From Pseudopyrenochaeta lycopersici (lineage: Eukaryota; Ascomycota; Dothideomycetes; Pleosporales; Pseudopyrenochaetaceae), in assembly GCA_003313425.1 (NCBI GenBank), contig NHZP01000004.1, positions 1,178,001 to 1,242,000 on the forward strand: a DNA stretch of 64,000 nt, read 5' to 3'. Under the pieces are notes generated by a model that was not told where the DNA came from, made no database searches, and was given only the letters and a program-made list of their open reading frames with translations. Below, in pieces: positions 1 through 11,465 of the stretch (position 1 is the stretch's first letter; the number at the start of each line of letters is the position of its first letter). The translations under genes were made by a program, and so were the position numbers.

Positions 1-479
1 TTGCATTTGCTCAGAATACAGTACATGTAGACAAAACAGGGTATCATAATTTTATACTGTCATGAGACTAGCTGGATTGGAAGAGAATATTTGAAGGCCA
101 GCCTTATACTAAATTTCCGTCCTGATGAAATGACCAAAAGTGCAACTCGCGCGGTTCACTTTTGGTTTTGAAGCCTCTAATGTGGCTAAGCACGTATCCC
201 AGGGCTGTCGTGTTGGGCTTCGATTGGTAGTACCAAGCGGCAGTTATCTCCTTCCTTCTTCCGTCCTTCCTTCCTCTCTGGCCAAAAATTCCGAAAGCGG
301 GGGTGGTGGATCGACGATGTCCCATTGTTGGGTGGCAGGATATATGCCGTTGATATGTCGTTGTGTACGTCCCTTTTTCAGGGCGGGCAAGTCGGCAACG
401 GCTCGACTGCGGAGTAGAAATTGTTGCTTGAGTTTGTTTGAATTCGCTGCAATAGGCAAGATGTTATGTTTTGGCTTGT

Positions 480-938
480 TCAGCCAGCGCTGTAGCCCGT
501 CATTTTGGCACAATGGCTGCAGTAGTAGCGGTTGGTGCCGATCTGGTACATGCCAACCAGGCATTCACGGCGACAGCGGGAGCAGCAAATGGACGAGGGC
601 GAGGCCATGATAGACATGGAGCTGCTGGAGCTGTTGGAGCTGCTGGAGGAAGTGCTGCTGTCCCGGTGTTGCAAGGGCTCGGCGGCAGGACGGTGGGCGG
701 CGGCAGTCTGGAGTTGCAGGAGACGCGAGGCGTCAGGCGGGCCCGACATATGCAGCGGCGGCGAGGGACGGAAGGCCAGCAGCGGATTTGAGGGGTCAGA
801 GGGAGTGAATGGCGAGTATTCGAAAGTTGGGGTGCACGTAGGGGTGTCGATGGAGAAGTGGGCGGCAGCGGGCAGGGACGATGCTGAAGTAGCAGGAGGG
901 CTCGCAGTAAAACGGGTCTTGCAAGTGTCGATCGGCGG
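480..938 (-). CDS. Small Cys-rich protein with CxxC pairs, 5' end unresolved
   Basis: I do not recognise a named family. The frame is open from 938 down to a stop at 480 (about 152 codons) and reads like fungal protein throughout: a Thr/Ser/Pro-rich N-terminal half, a run of about ten serines, then a C-terminal cluster with a CxxC pair (after Ile-Cys), a short segment containing Gly-Met-Tyr and Gly-Thr-Asn, and a second CxxC pair followed by Ala-Lys-Met-Thr-Gly-Tyr. This spacing suggests a small zinc-binding knuckle or ribbon. The in-frame ATG at 749 gives 89 aa, but the frame upstream also looks coding. An ATG at 942 lies one base out of frame and overlaps the upstream in-frame stop. So either a 5' exon is missing, or there is a one-base error or frameshift near 940. 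Coding nature is likely; the start is not known. Confidence 0.5.
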   Translation of the reverse strand, partial: PPIDTCKTRFTASPPATSASSLPAAAHFSIDTPTCTPTFEYSPFTPSDPSNPLLAFRPSPPLHMSGPPDASRLLQLQTAAAHRPAAEPLQHRDSSTSSSSSNSSSSSMSIMASPSSICCSRCRRECLVGMYQIGTNRYYCSHCAKMTGYSAG

Positions 939-3583
939 TCATGGTCAGACAGGAGCGAGGACGTGTCGTATTGTAGGCTGGATGACGGTTCGCTGAATCA
1001 CCCGCCAGTTAGCGGACTGGCAGGCGGATATATGCTCACAGGCCCATGGAGCGGCGCAAACACGGCGAGCACGGCGGAGCGCTGATTGGGGCCTGACTGG
1101 CACACTGCGACGCTTGCGAGCACCAGCCCAACACCCCGGGACCAAGACGGTTTTGCCTGGGCGCGAAAGGCATCCAAGATGCGACACGCGCACCCGGGCG
1201 ATTCTCCTGTACTTTTTCGATCGTGGCGTGCAGTCAAGCGCAACCGTCCGCCGGACCCACCGTCCGCCCGCTACCCAATGGGCAGCCCCACGTCCAAACA
1301 AACCTCCTCTGTCCTCTTTGCTTGCCGGCCGGTGCACTTCGGCGCCCGTCCAAAGTGCTGCCCGCTCAGAAGCCTAATGCTGACTCTGCCTCTGCTGACT
1401 CCGCACAGCCCTGCCGTCTGCGCAACCCTCTGACCGCAGCCGTCTTGGGCTGCCACAGATACACACCCTTACTAACCTCGCCCAAGCCTCCTGTCGACGC
1501 GGCTCTGCGGCCTGCATCTTCCCCCCAACACCCACGATAGCCCCCTCAGACCCATCGTTCCACCGCCTCTCTCCAATGCCCCAGATCTGGCAACTTTGGC
1601 TCATCCATCGAACACTGCTGGTCTTGCGGGAGTTGTGACCGCAGCAACCACAGCCTGTTGACTCTGTTTATTCCAGCGGCCCGGACCGTGGGGTGCGGGT
1701 CTAGAACTCCATCGCCCAAGCTCTTTGAAAGCGAACCACAACCATAGCTGAGGGGACCTGTGAAGCCCCTGATCAGACCAGAGCACATTATTTGGATCCC
1801 CCGCAACCTCATCTCCGTGACACGCCAGACGCTGACCGAGGAGCAGAGGAGTGATCCTACCACTCTTGACCATCAAGCCATGAAACCTTGAACCTGCTCA
1901 CCCGCTAAGCCCATCTGGACGCTGAGCCCACACAGATAGAGAGCCTGCTTTGATTGATCGTACCATCTCGAATCCACACGCAGACCACATGGCCCTGGAG
2001 GCTGACCTGGCTGCTGTGGCGCGTCTAGATCGCCTGACGCGCCTCTCCATGCGGCATTGTGCTTACATTGTCCGACCATCCCTTCACTGGCGTTGCAGCA
2101 CCTCCCACTTGTCCTCGAAGCCACGATAGCCGTTGAAGAGAGGGGGCATGACACCTGCTCAGGAAACATTCGGAGCTGCAGTCCATCCGCACCAGAGCAT
2201 GTCCAGGAAAATCCCTCAGCTGCAACTAAGTATCCAAAATAGTAACTCCACTGGTGCAAGCCAACACCATAACGGCCGTCTTAGCTGAGTGCAGCGGTCT
2301 AGACCTTGCTCCGACAGAAGGTCATACTAGGGGCAGTATCCGTACATTGCTGTACTTTCAATGGCTTCTGCCTGCCAGACCTGGAGCGCGGTGGACCACT
2401 GTCGACCTTAGGCCGGCCTGGAACCTCGATGCTGTCGTGTCGACGCCACGACTTGTAGACGACGTACTCTTCGAGTGAGCATGGTGAAGCGCGAATTTGG
2501 ACGCAAATAGACACCTCGGACCCCCAGGCCGCGGCTTCCGGACTCTAGTCTCCCAAAAGAAGAACGAGCTATGGGTCAACAGCTGTCCACAGCCCATCTA
2601 TAGGTCCTGCCAGAAGCTACAGTCTGTGCCTTCGACATTCGGTGCTCAACAAAGAAAACAGCGCGCTTAGACTTGTTCTATCTGCGCAGATTTGAAGACT
2701 TAGCCCGTGCACATTAAATGCACTGATCCGCCAGTTTCAGCTTGAGCTGATTCATAAACTAAAGTGCGAGAGCTTCATGACACGCAATGACCCCATGATT
2801 ATCCTACTAATTGCTGCAGACGTTCGCTTCTTTAACACCCTTACGTACACATCAAGTGACCGTTCCCGTCTTCTTTCTCCTCAGCATTCTCTACGACATT
2901 ATTACAAAATGCGGCTATGAAACAACTGTAAGACCGATCCAATTTATGGGATCTGCAACACGGGTTTCTTAGTTACGCTGCACGCACCAGTAGGGTGGGC
3001 TCGTGTTACGTCAACAGGCACCACCAATATGGATGATAATGTTATCGGTAGTCCATTCATTTGATTCTGAATGGTATACTGTCTGGAAGTGTGAAAGTCC
3101 GTTCCTGTCAGGTTCGAGTCACTTCACTTCCTTTCCTGACCATGATGACTTCAACATGGCCAGGACTAGATCTCAGCCAAATCAGTCAATACTGCCAAAC
3201 CAACTTCTCCGGTCCATGTCCCGGGCCGCGCGACGTCTTGTACCGGAGAAGACGAAGCGGGGCAAAAACACAATGACATGTGTGCCAGATTACAACCATG
3301 CAAAGTCAGCGATCTGGAGACTAACAACAAAGGAATTGTGGAACTGTATGTGAACATGTCAAACTGTACATTTATCATTCATCAGCTCCTAGACTGATCT
3401 TCTGGAATATTTTTACCCAGTAGTTCTACTAAGCCTTTTCGCTATAATATATAAAAACAAACAAATTCTTCATCCTTGTGTCGTGTCAATGCTCATGCTG
3501 ATGTTGATGCTGATACTAATAAATCCCCATGCCTTGTAAAAAAAAATGCAACGCTAAATTTCAATTATGTCACTTTGTACATC
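939..3583. other. Long stretch without a convincing gene
   Basis: Only short open frames occur here, none with a recognisable domain or coherent splice structure. Bases 1250-1560 are pyrimidine-rich (many CCTC/CTCC runs), like a promoter or leader. Bases 3420-3560 are A/T-rich and would suit the 3' untranslated region of the WSC-domain gene that ends at 3584. A short GATGCTGATGTTGATGCTGAT imperfect repeat lies near 3495-3515. Any first exon of the Cys-rich gene should lie in the left part of this stretch. Confidence 0.5.
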
Positions 3584-4998
3584 TCACCACCATTGTGCGG
3601 GGAGCTTTAGCCATCGCCGCCAGTCACCTCCTACGCGCGGACGATCGCCATCGGATTTCTCGTCGCTCACTGAGCGCCGCGCCTTGCCGATCGGAGCAGG
3701 CTTACTCGGGTATTCTTCTTTCTTGGGGTACTCATCCTTCTTGGATTGCTCGTTAGACAGCCGTGCCCAGTCGTCGTACGGTTTGTTGTCATAGTGTCCG
3801 TCCGGGATCTTGCCAGGCCCACTGTGGTAAGGATGGTTGCCGTGGAATGGTTTGCCATGCGAAGGTCGGTCGAAATGTGGATCATTGTTGTCACCTCCCT
3901 TTTGGGGATCCCAGGGGAAATACGGAGTGTCCACGCCGTCTCCAACCCATTGTGGATCGCGGTTCGGAGGGCCGTTGGGCTTGGGCTTGGGCTTGGGCTT
4001 GTCGGGTCGCGGCCAGGGATCGTATGGGGGCCGGGGCGGGGGCGTATATGGCTGTTGAAATGTTAGCAATAGGTACTACAGTGAAGCTTCATAGGCTGTA
4101 GGAGAGAAACATCATGATCCTCGGGTTGTCATAGAATCGTCCACCGAGGACGTGACATAGTATCGCAGAGTAGCAATGGAAAGCGATGATGAGACAAAGA
4201 CAAAGACCTACCTCTTCCCAGTCTGTATTCTCCCAGAGACTCTCGCGATTCGTTCCACCGCAAGCTTGCGTCAATTCACCGCTGCAGCCAATGTTACAGT
4301 CCATCTTCGGCTCAGCACCATACCGGAGCTTGTTTCCACAGATGCAGTTCTTTCCGCTTTCGATACCGAAATACTTGTACGGCGCCCTGGGTGTAAGTTT
4401 CGTGGGAGTGGTACAGAAACTGTGATACTCATCAGCGTCTGACTTGCAAAACGTCTGTATTTGGTATTGGGTGATTTTCTTCAACTTACTCATGGCAGGC
4501 CTTTTGGGTCATGTATTTTTCGTCTTTGTATGACGGTCCGTCGAGCAGCCGTGGTGCACCAAGTAGCCCTGCTCCGTCGAGTAGCTGTGGCCCGGCATTG
4601 ACGTAGTACATGTCCTCGAAACAACCCACATAGTTGCCTCCGGGTGCATCGGTCGTTAGTGGTGGTTTCTATTCATTCCGAGTCAGCAAAGACTGCTTGG
4701 CAGCAGTGTCGAATTTTACTCCATGCTCAAAGCTCGATTCTGCATGAAAAAGCAAATACGCAGACAGGAAACTAAAAAGAGGATATGCTGTAGGTTAGTT
4801 GGAGTTAGGGAGCGTAGATGCTACTTCTCAGTTACATGAAGGAAACCTTGGAGCAGCCGCAGGTGTGGAAAAAAGGGAGAGAAACAACTGCAGCACTTTC
4901 GTCAACAACGAAATGACGAGAAAAGCTGCAATAACAATTGAAGGAAATGTGGGGAAAATCAAGTTATAGTTAACAATGTTTGGAATGACGTTTCTCAT
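3584..4998 (-). CDS. Secreted or membrane WSC-domain protein with Pro/Lys-rich tail
   Basis: WSC domains are eight-cysteine modules of fungal cell-wall stress sensors and extracellular glycan-binding proteins. My model has five exons: 4998-4836, 4787-4720, 4668-4490, 4419-4212 and 4051-3584 (361 aa). All introns are GT-AG with CTRAY-like branch sites, and the frame is kept. The N-terminus is hydrophobic. The WSC domain starts at Tyr-Val-Gly-Cys-Phe, continues with Ala-Cys-His-Asp-Phe-Cys across an intron, then Tyr-Phe-Gly-Ile-Glu, Cys-Ile-Cys-Gly-Asn, Cys-Ser-Gly and Ala-Cys-Gly-Gly. After it comes a disordered Pro/Lys/Gly/His-rich tail of about 155 residues containing a short Lys-Pro repeat, ending in Trp-Trp. 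I see no C-terminal membrane anchor. The start is the least certain part: two hydrophobic stretches precede the WSC domain, so the true ATG may lie elsewhere. It lies downstream of the GH3 gene on the same strand. Confidence 0.75.
3975..4005 (-). repeat. Hexanucleotide tandem repeat coding Lys-Pro
   Basis: On the plus strand the unit TTGGGC is repeated about four times. In the last exon of the WSC gene it encodes alternating Pro-Lys residues at the start of the disordered tail. A repeat of this kind can change copy number between strains without breaking the frame. Confidence 0.8.
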
Positions 4999-5408
4999 CG
5001 CGACCGCGTTGGCCGGGCTCCGCCAGGGATTTGCATGAAGACAAGAGGAATGTACAGCTTCAACCAATCAAACGGTGTTCATAGCATTGACCAAATTTAC
5101 CCTGCGTCTATTCTTGGAACGATTATCGTCACCTGAGGGTTACATAGAGGTACCTCTCTTGACTTGCGCTGGAAGAGCTGTCGTCGCCTTCATTGGCGAA
5201 GCAACCCGGCCTGTACAGCAGCTCTGTCGTAGAAAGAAATAAGAAGAACATAAGATATAAACATTAGGGAAAATGTATAGATCATGTGAGAAACCGCTGA
5301 AATTGAGGTATAATTATGGTTAAGCATCAGACAGGAAAATCAGAGGCCCCAAGCCGGCTTCGCACCTTTGGTATTACCATTGATACTACCCTTACTACGG
5401 CGCAGAAA
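4999..5408. other. Gap between WSC gene and GH3 gene
   Basis: These 410 bases hold the presumed 3' untranslated region of the GH3 gene and the promoter of the WSC gene. No independent gene is supported. A short plus-strand frame reaching into 5316-5639 overlaps the GH3 terminal exon antisense and looks like a shadow. Confidence 0.5.
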
Positions 5409-8209
5409 CTAAACAGGGCTGGTCTGGCCCGTAGCACACCTCTTAGTCGACGAGCCGCAACGCACGTGCAGGTTGTCCGAGCTGTCTCCAAGCCAGATAC
5501 CATAATCACCGCTGACGACGGGAATAACCCAGTTTTGAGATACAACATCCCAAACACTAAGATCCTTCCTAGTGACCCTCAGCTTCAGTGTCTGGCTTGC
5601 ACCAGCCGCCAACGTGCTCGTCTTCGCAAAGTCGCGTAGCTGAATGATGGGTGTGTCGACGGTGCTTGCGCTGGGGAACTGGACGTAGAGCTGGGCGACT
5701 GCCCTGCCTGCGCGGGTTCCAGTGTTGGTGACCTTGACTGTGACGTCGAATGCGACATCAAAGAGTGCTGGGTTGCCACCCTGAGCACCACCCGATGGTG
5801 GGCCCGCTTTCTGGACGTTAGAGTAGCCAGTGGGATATGGGTATTTGGTGGATGAATTGGCCGCCGCGGCAGCGTTGTCGGCGTCGCCTTTCTCGAGCCA
5901 CGAGTAGAGGTACCGCCAGATGCGGTTGAAGTTAGACGGCCAGTAAGCCTCTGAAGCTGGAGGAATAGCAGTGGAGTATGAAGGTGTCGAGCCCTTGGTT
6001 GGGCGGGTCGGGGGTGTGGCCGTAAGTGCCGTGACAGCGGTGATAGTTGCTTCAGTGTAAGAAAATGTGGTGTAGCTGAGACCGTGCCCGAATGCATAAC
6101 GAGGGGTGATGCCAGCTTTGTGGAAGTGTCTGTAGTCGATGTAAAGTCCTTCGGTGAATGTGTCCTGGGGCTGTCCAATCTGATATCCAACAAGGCTCAC
6201 CGAAGCTGGGTAGTTGCTCTCAGCCTTTGGTATGGTGTACGGAAGATGACCAGATGGAGAGACATCGCCGTATAGTACCTGCATCAAGGAGGATCCCGCT
6301 TCTTGACCAGGAAGATGAGCGAACACGACCGCTTTGACAGAGGGGAGATCATGCCATTCCTCCATCAGGATTGGGCCTACAGTGTGTACGACTACGATGA
6401 CATTTGAGTACTTGGCTGCTACATCCTTGATGAGATTGTCTCCGTTGTGCCACAGGTTAAGGTTCGCAGAAGTTCGGTCACCGGGGTTATTCTCAACAGT
6501 GATGTAGTTCTCGCCAGAGTCGGCGCTAACAAAGACGATGGCCGTGTCGTTGGCGGATGGGTTTGAATTTGAAGGAAATGAGTCGGTGTTGAAGAACTTA
6601 TAAGTTGCGCCACGCGCCTTGAAGCCATCGATAGGGGAATCCATGTAAGGATAGCGTGAAGAGCCGCTGCCCCAGCCCATGCCTAGAGTGCCCTTGTTGC
6701 AACCTTGGTCGGCGCATGAGTTAATGCCGTCTGGGTTCTTCTCGGCATCGGTGCCGAAAATCTTCAAGGAGGCAGTGCGAGAAAGCGGCAGGATACTGTT
6801 TTGGTTCTTCAGGAGTGTGATGGCATCACGAGCCACTTCACGGGCAACCTCTGCATGGTTGGCCTGAACATCGACGAACTCGTTCACGACACCTGATGGA
6901 GAGAACAGAGCACCTGGGTAAAGAGGTCCCTCGGCATTAAGAGTATTGGTATCAAAGTTGGGTCGCGGATAGTTTTGGTCTTGGCCCATTTTAAAGTATG
7001 GCGCGAGGATACGAGTGACAGCGTCATTTAGGCGATCCAAAGGAACTGATCCGTTCAAGATAGCACGGCTGTACTCGTACATCCAGTAAGAACTGCCAAT
7101 AAGTGGGATCTCGTTGATGTCTCCAGGCATAGACATGTCGAGTCCAGATAACGTGGAGGCAACGCCGGAAATTTGTGCAAGCCAATCCGACATGACAAAA
7201 CCTTGAAAGCCGAGTTCATCCTTCAGAATACCGTTAATCAAGTAGCTGTTCTGGGCACACGCTGATCCATTGACGGCGTTATACGCAATCATGACTGCTC
7301 CAACTCCGGAGCGGACACCTTCAGCAAACGGCCAAAGGTAGAGTTCGTGCAGGGTTCGATCATCCAAGTTTGATGAAATACCAGGCTTGACGGCGCTGTA
7401 CATGCGGTACATCTCTTGTTCATTGGCGATCAAATGCTTGATGGTGGCAACTACGCCAACGCTTTGAATGCCTTCGATGGACAATGCTCCTCCAAAAGCC
7501 TGGAGAACGGGATCGGCACCAAAGCCCTCCCAGTCTACATCTTGTCAGACACATACAGATCATATCGAGAGGTTCACGGATACACATACTTCGACCAGCT
7601 CGCGGTTTTCGTCCTAGCGGGCCAACGCTTGGACCCAGGTGAATATTGACTCCTTTGCCGCGGAATTCCTCGCCGATGGCGACAGCCCGGCGGTACAGCA
7701 GGTCTTTGTCCCAGGTTGCACCAGCGGTGATTCCGGCTGGAAATGCAGTATTGTGGTCGCTGTTACGAAGACCCAAAGGACCGTCTTGTAGACAGAGCTG
7801 CGGAATGCCAACTCGCAGCGCGCTGCCCGTATTTCCAACACACCGACCCATGAAAATACCAGTTCCTGCAGTCAGATTGGTTTTTTCGGCAAGTGTCACT
7901 TTAAGAAGGGGTAGAAGTCAGTATTTGCATCACTTTTAATTTACCATTCATGCTACATACTTGCTGAGACGATCAGAGACGCTTTCCGGTAGCTCTCGGT
8001 CCAGTCTGATGTCCACCCTCCGTGTGGTGCTTGGGAAAAGTCAGTATGCGAGCTGTGGCACGGAACGTCTTATCGAATGCCTCAATGGGTTTGCTGAACT
8101 TACCTGGGTAGTACGGAGGCGCGACGTATCCAGCAGGCACAGCATCACGCTGCTGAATGGCTGCACCAGCCACAATGGTGGAGAGACTTACAAGGAGGAA
8201 GGAGTGCAT
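5409..8209 (-). CDS. Secreted GH3 beta-glucosidase
   Basis: Glycoside hydrolase family 3 enzymes release glucose from the non-reducing end of beta-glucans and cello-oligosaccharides. Four exons: 8209-8104, 8029-7961, 7898-7590 and 7534-5409, giving 869 aa, a normal length for fungal GH3. A signal peptide (hydrophobic segment ending near Ala-Gly-Ala-Ala) is followed by a probable pro-segment. The catalytic barrel carries Gln-Asp-Gly-Pro-Leu-Gly, the Arg-Asn-Trp-Glu-Gly-Phe-Gly segment formed across the third intron, and Met-Ser-Asp-Trp, whose Asp is the expected nucleophile. The GH3 C-terminal sandwich and a fibronectin-III-like domain (Val-Lys-Val-Thr-Asn-Thr-Gly) follow. Before the Fn3 domain sits a low-complexity linker with an Ala run and Tyr/Pro residues. 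It diverges from the FAD oxidase gene at 9811. Confidence 0.93.
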
Positions 8210-9810
8210 GGTGAAGGAATGACTAGGGGTTCAAAGATGGCCCGGCGCAGAACGAAAGTTCGCGACTGAATCTCAGATTCGCAACAGACGCCGTGTATAT
8301 ATACTTCTGGTTGTACCATGTCTAGTGACCCCGCAATTCCAAGGTATCGAGCATGTCGCGTTCTTGCCAAAGCAGGCGTGCGCTAACCACGACCTTTGTA
8401 TAACGATGGACATTGAAGTAACGCGAGAGCCAAATTCAGCTATACGCCCGAGTTGGATGTGGAGAGTGGCCAGCCTTTATGGAGAAGGTCAAGGCTCAGG
8501 GCTGGGGTCATGTGGTAGTGCCGGCTAATAGTATGAATTCGGAGAAGAGCAGCTGACCCACGATGTCTGCAAAGCTGAGGAGTAGACCACGTGTAAAACA
8601 TCTGCCTTTTTGCTAATACTTGAACCCGTTTCGTACTTCGAAGAAGGTATCGAGCTGAGATCTAACCAGCGATTGTATCTAAGTGGCACGTAGTCGTCAT
8701 GTTGGGTTTCTGTCCATTCCCTTGATTACTGAAAGTCGGCTGTCGCATAGAGCCCAAATCGTCTAGTCTGAAGTCGATATTGCCAAGGTCACGGTACTCT
8801 TGGGGTGTCGAACGCGTACTCTGACAACCCCATGTTCTTCCTCCTGCTCCGAGCGTCCTCTATCACAAGCTCGTTGATGTGTCTAATTTGTCAGATGGAA
8901 ACCCTCTGATTGGTCGTGGGCGACGATCCCTGGGTCCGCGGGAGGGAAAAAAAATCAAGAGGGCACCACAATAAATCTACTCTAATAAGGGCTCCCTTAG
9001 TGTCTCTTAATGCAGTCGCTGAGCGCGTACCTCACTTCAGTCGATACTTGGTGAACAACAACGAGAGCGGAGTTCAACCGCATTCATGTTACGGATCGAG
9101 CAGAGATTGAAATATGCCGCTGCTCACGCGACAGTATTCATTGAACTATCACGGGGAGGAGGAGGGAAAGAGCAAGTAGGTCCGACAGAGATTGACCAGG
9201 TTAAGAGAGTTTGACAAGGATTTGGGGGATTGACAGGGGACGGTTACCTCGGTTCCATTAGTGCCGTCTTCGCTTCCCCTTTTTATGCACCCTGGTATTT
9301 TTACCCAGAACAACACCACCAGCCTGGAGTCCTATGACTTCATTGACCTCCTTCGGCTTCCTGCAGCCTCAGGCTTCCAAGGATCCAATATTGGGGGTCT
9401 TGGTCGGCATATATACACTAACCTCGCTGCTGGCTCAATTGACTTGTGGATGCTGATGGCTATTTACTCTCTGCGACCGACATTCAGAACCGACCTCCAT
9501 TGACCAGGGAAATTACTATACATCCGCGCCGACTTCGTATCTGCTTCGTATCGTCCACATTCGACGTGTAAGATGGGTGCATATGATGCTGCTGTGCGAC
9601 GCTCGCCTCCACCAAAGGACCACCACCAGATGCATAATGACCTCACATTCAGTATAATAACCACACGTACGACATGCATGTCTCGCGTGTGTGGAAGATG
9701 GGAGAATGGAGATGTCCATAAAGCCATCAAGATTGGCGATGCGGTTGTGGTTGTTCAAGGGAGCTGAATCTCTCTGGTGGTCATCACATTAGCCCAATCA
9801 TTCCGTTGCA
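8210..9810. other. Divergent promoter region, GH3 / FAD oxidase
   Basis: These 1.6 kb separate two divergently transcribed genes for secreted proteins. No coding frame longer than about 90 codons or with recognisable features was found. The size is large for a housekeeping intergenic region and would suit two regulated promoters. A CCAAT motif occurs shortly before the plus-strand start codon, within about 9790-9800. Confidence 0.5.
8296..8304 (-). promoter_or_regulatory. TATA-like box of the GH3 gene
   Basis: The run TATATATAC lies about 90 bases upstream of the GH3 start codon in a region otherwise not A/T-rich. A CTGGGG hexamer, which fits the CreA/Cre1 consensus SYGGRG, lies at 8502-8507. 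A single hexamer is weak evidence for carbon-catabolite control. Confidence 0.45.
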
Positions 9811-11465
9811 ATGGCTCCCTCTCATTTCGCTTTCTTTGCTTCTACACTTTTTTCATACTTCATTCACTCTGTTGCGGGTAATACTTGCTCCGAGGTTGGC
9901 ACCCTTGGGATTGCGTCTATGCAATTACCCTCCAAGGAATATATAGCCGAACGGAACAACTACTGGAGCACTGGATGCAGCGCGCTGCAGCCTTCGTGCA
10001 TCCTCTTCCCAAAGACAGCTGATGAGGTTGCCGTAATTGTCCAGATTCTGAACGACAACAATGAAACCTTTGCTGTGAAGTCTGGCGGACAGTGAGTGGC
10101 TATATATAAATTGGGTATGAGCGGCATGCTGATCTCATTTCTCCACCATAGCAACCCTAATGAAGGCTTCGCCAGCATTGAAGGTGGTCCATTGATCTCT
10201 ACGAGAGACCTCAATCAGGTCCTGTTTGACCCTGCCTCGATGACTGTTCGAGTTGGCCCTGGTAACGATTGGGATGATGTCCACTTTGCTCTACAGAACT
10301 CTGGCGTAACTGTTGTGGGTGGAAGGATTGGCGAGGTTGGTGTTGGTGGTTACGTTGTTGGCGGAGGCCTCAGCTTCCTATCTACACAGTATGGGTGGGC
10401 AGCTAACAATATTGTTGAGTTTGAAGTGGTGTTGGCTGATGCAACCATCGTCACTGCGTCTTCTACGTCTCATCCAGACTTGTACAAGGCGTTGAAAGGA
10501 GGCGGAAACAACTACGGGATTGTCACGGCATATACTATGGTTGCCCATCCTATTGGCGAGGTAAGCATGCTGATATCGAGCAAGGGCTACAAGCTAATAA
10601 TGACTTAGATTTGGGGAGGCAATTTGGTCTTCACAGTAGATAAAACTACTGAAATGCTCGCAGCAGTTCGAGACTTTACTGAGAATTATCCTGACGACAA
10701 AGCTGCAGTTATTGTAACTGCCGAAAGTACGTTATAGCTATGTACGAATGATATATGAAGCGCAAGCTGATTTTCCCTTTCCAACTCTAAGGGACTCTCG
10801 TCGGTACCATCGACATCTGGTCGCTGTTCCTCTTTTACGACGGTCCTACCCCGCCCCCTGGTGTTTTTGATATGTTCACCAGCCTCGGGCCCGCTGTCAA
10901 CAACTGCAAGACTCGTAGCTACTACGATCTTCTTACTTACAACAACTTTGCCGTTATCAAGGGCTCGATCTACACCATCACTACTGAAACAGTTCCGTTG
11001 CCCAGCGCTGAGAACGGAGCAGAAGTGTTAGGGGCTATACATGCCAACTGGCGCAAGACGACTCAGCAAGTGCTCGCGGTACCGGGCATCATCGGGTCGA
11101 TTGCCTTCCAGCCTATTCCAAAATCGATGGCTCGCAAGGCGCGAGAGAGGGGTGGAGATCTGATCGATCTAGACGAGGAAGACTTGCTCATCATCGAGTT
11201 CAACTACTCGTACCTGCTCGAGCTTGATGACGAGACGATGGACAAAGCCACGCAGCAACTGTACCAGGGCACCCGCGACCTGGTGACGGGATTCCAGCAG
11301 AGTGGAAAGCTCCCGGAAGTGTACCTGCCACTGTTCATGAATGACTGCTATTTCCGACAGGACTATTTCTCCCGGCTGCGGACTAGCGACTTTGCACGGG
11401 GCGTGAGAGATCGATATGATCCGGACGGCTTCTTCCGGGATCGAACAATGGGATGGAAAATGTAG
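9811..11465 (+). CDS. Secreted FAD-linked oxidase (BBE-like, AA7-type)
   Basis: This belongs to the berberine-bridge-enzyme/glucooligosaccharide-oxidase group, which uses covalently bound FAD and oxygen to oxidise sugars, alcohols or secondary metabolites. Four exons: 9811-10091, 10152-10560, 10609-10726 and 10792-11465 (493 aa). A signal peptide of about 22 residues ends at Val-Ala-Gly. The FAD_binding_4 domain contains Ser-Gly-Gly-His-Asn-Pro-Asn-Glu-Gly, whose His is formed across the first intron and is the expected 8-alpha-histidyl FAD link. Then come Val-Gly-Val-Gly-Gly and Gly-Gly-Gly-Asn-Asn-Tyr-Gly-Ile-Val. The second covalent Cys of bicovalent members is absent: the segment reads Gly-Gly-Arg-Ile-Gly-Glu-Val-Gly. 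The C-terminus has the BBE-type Tyr-Asp-Pro-Asp-Gly-Phe-Phe. Substrate cannot be told from sequence; the GH3 neighbour makes a sugar oxidase attractive. Confidence 0.9.

Noticed and set aside
3106..3125. GGTTCGAGTC word resembling a tRNA B-box
   Set aside because: No matching T-arm stem, A-box or acceptor stem around it.
4420..4489. A 35-nt intron ending at ATACAG in the WSC gene
   Set aside because: It is too short and breaks the frame. The next CACAG acceptor gives a normal length and restores the motif Ala-Cys-His-Asp-Phe-Cys.
4089..4493. Independent 134-aa frame starting at 4493 in the WSC gene region
   Set aside because: Its first 24 codons are intron. A 70-nt GT-AG intron ending at CACAG (just before 4419) joins the two halves of one WSC domain in frame.
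5316..5639. Plus-strand 107-codon frame near the end of the GH3 gene
   Set aside because: Antisense to the GH3 terminal exon with no protein-like features of its own.
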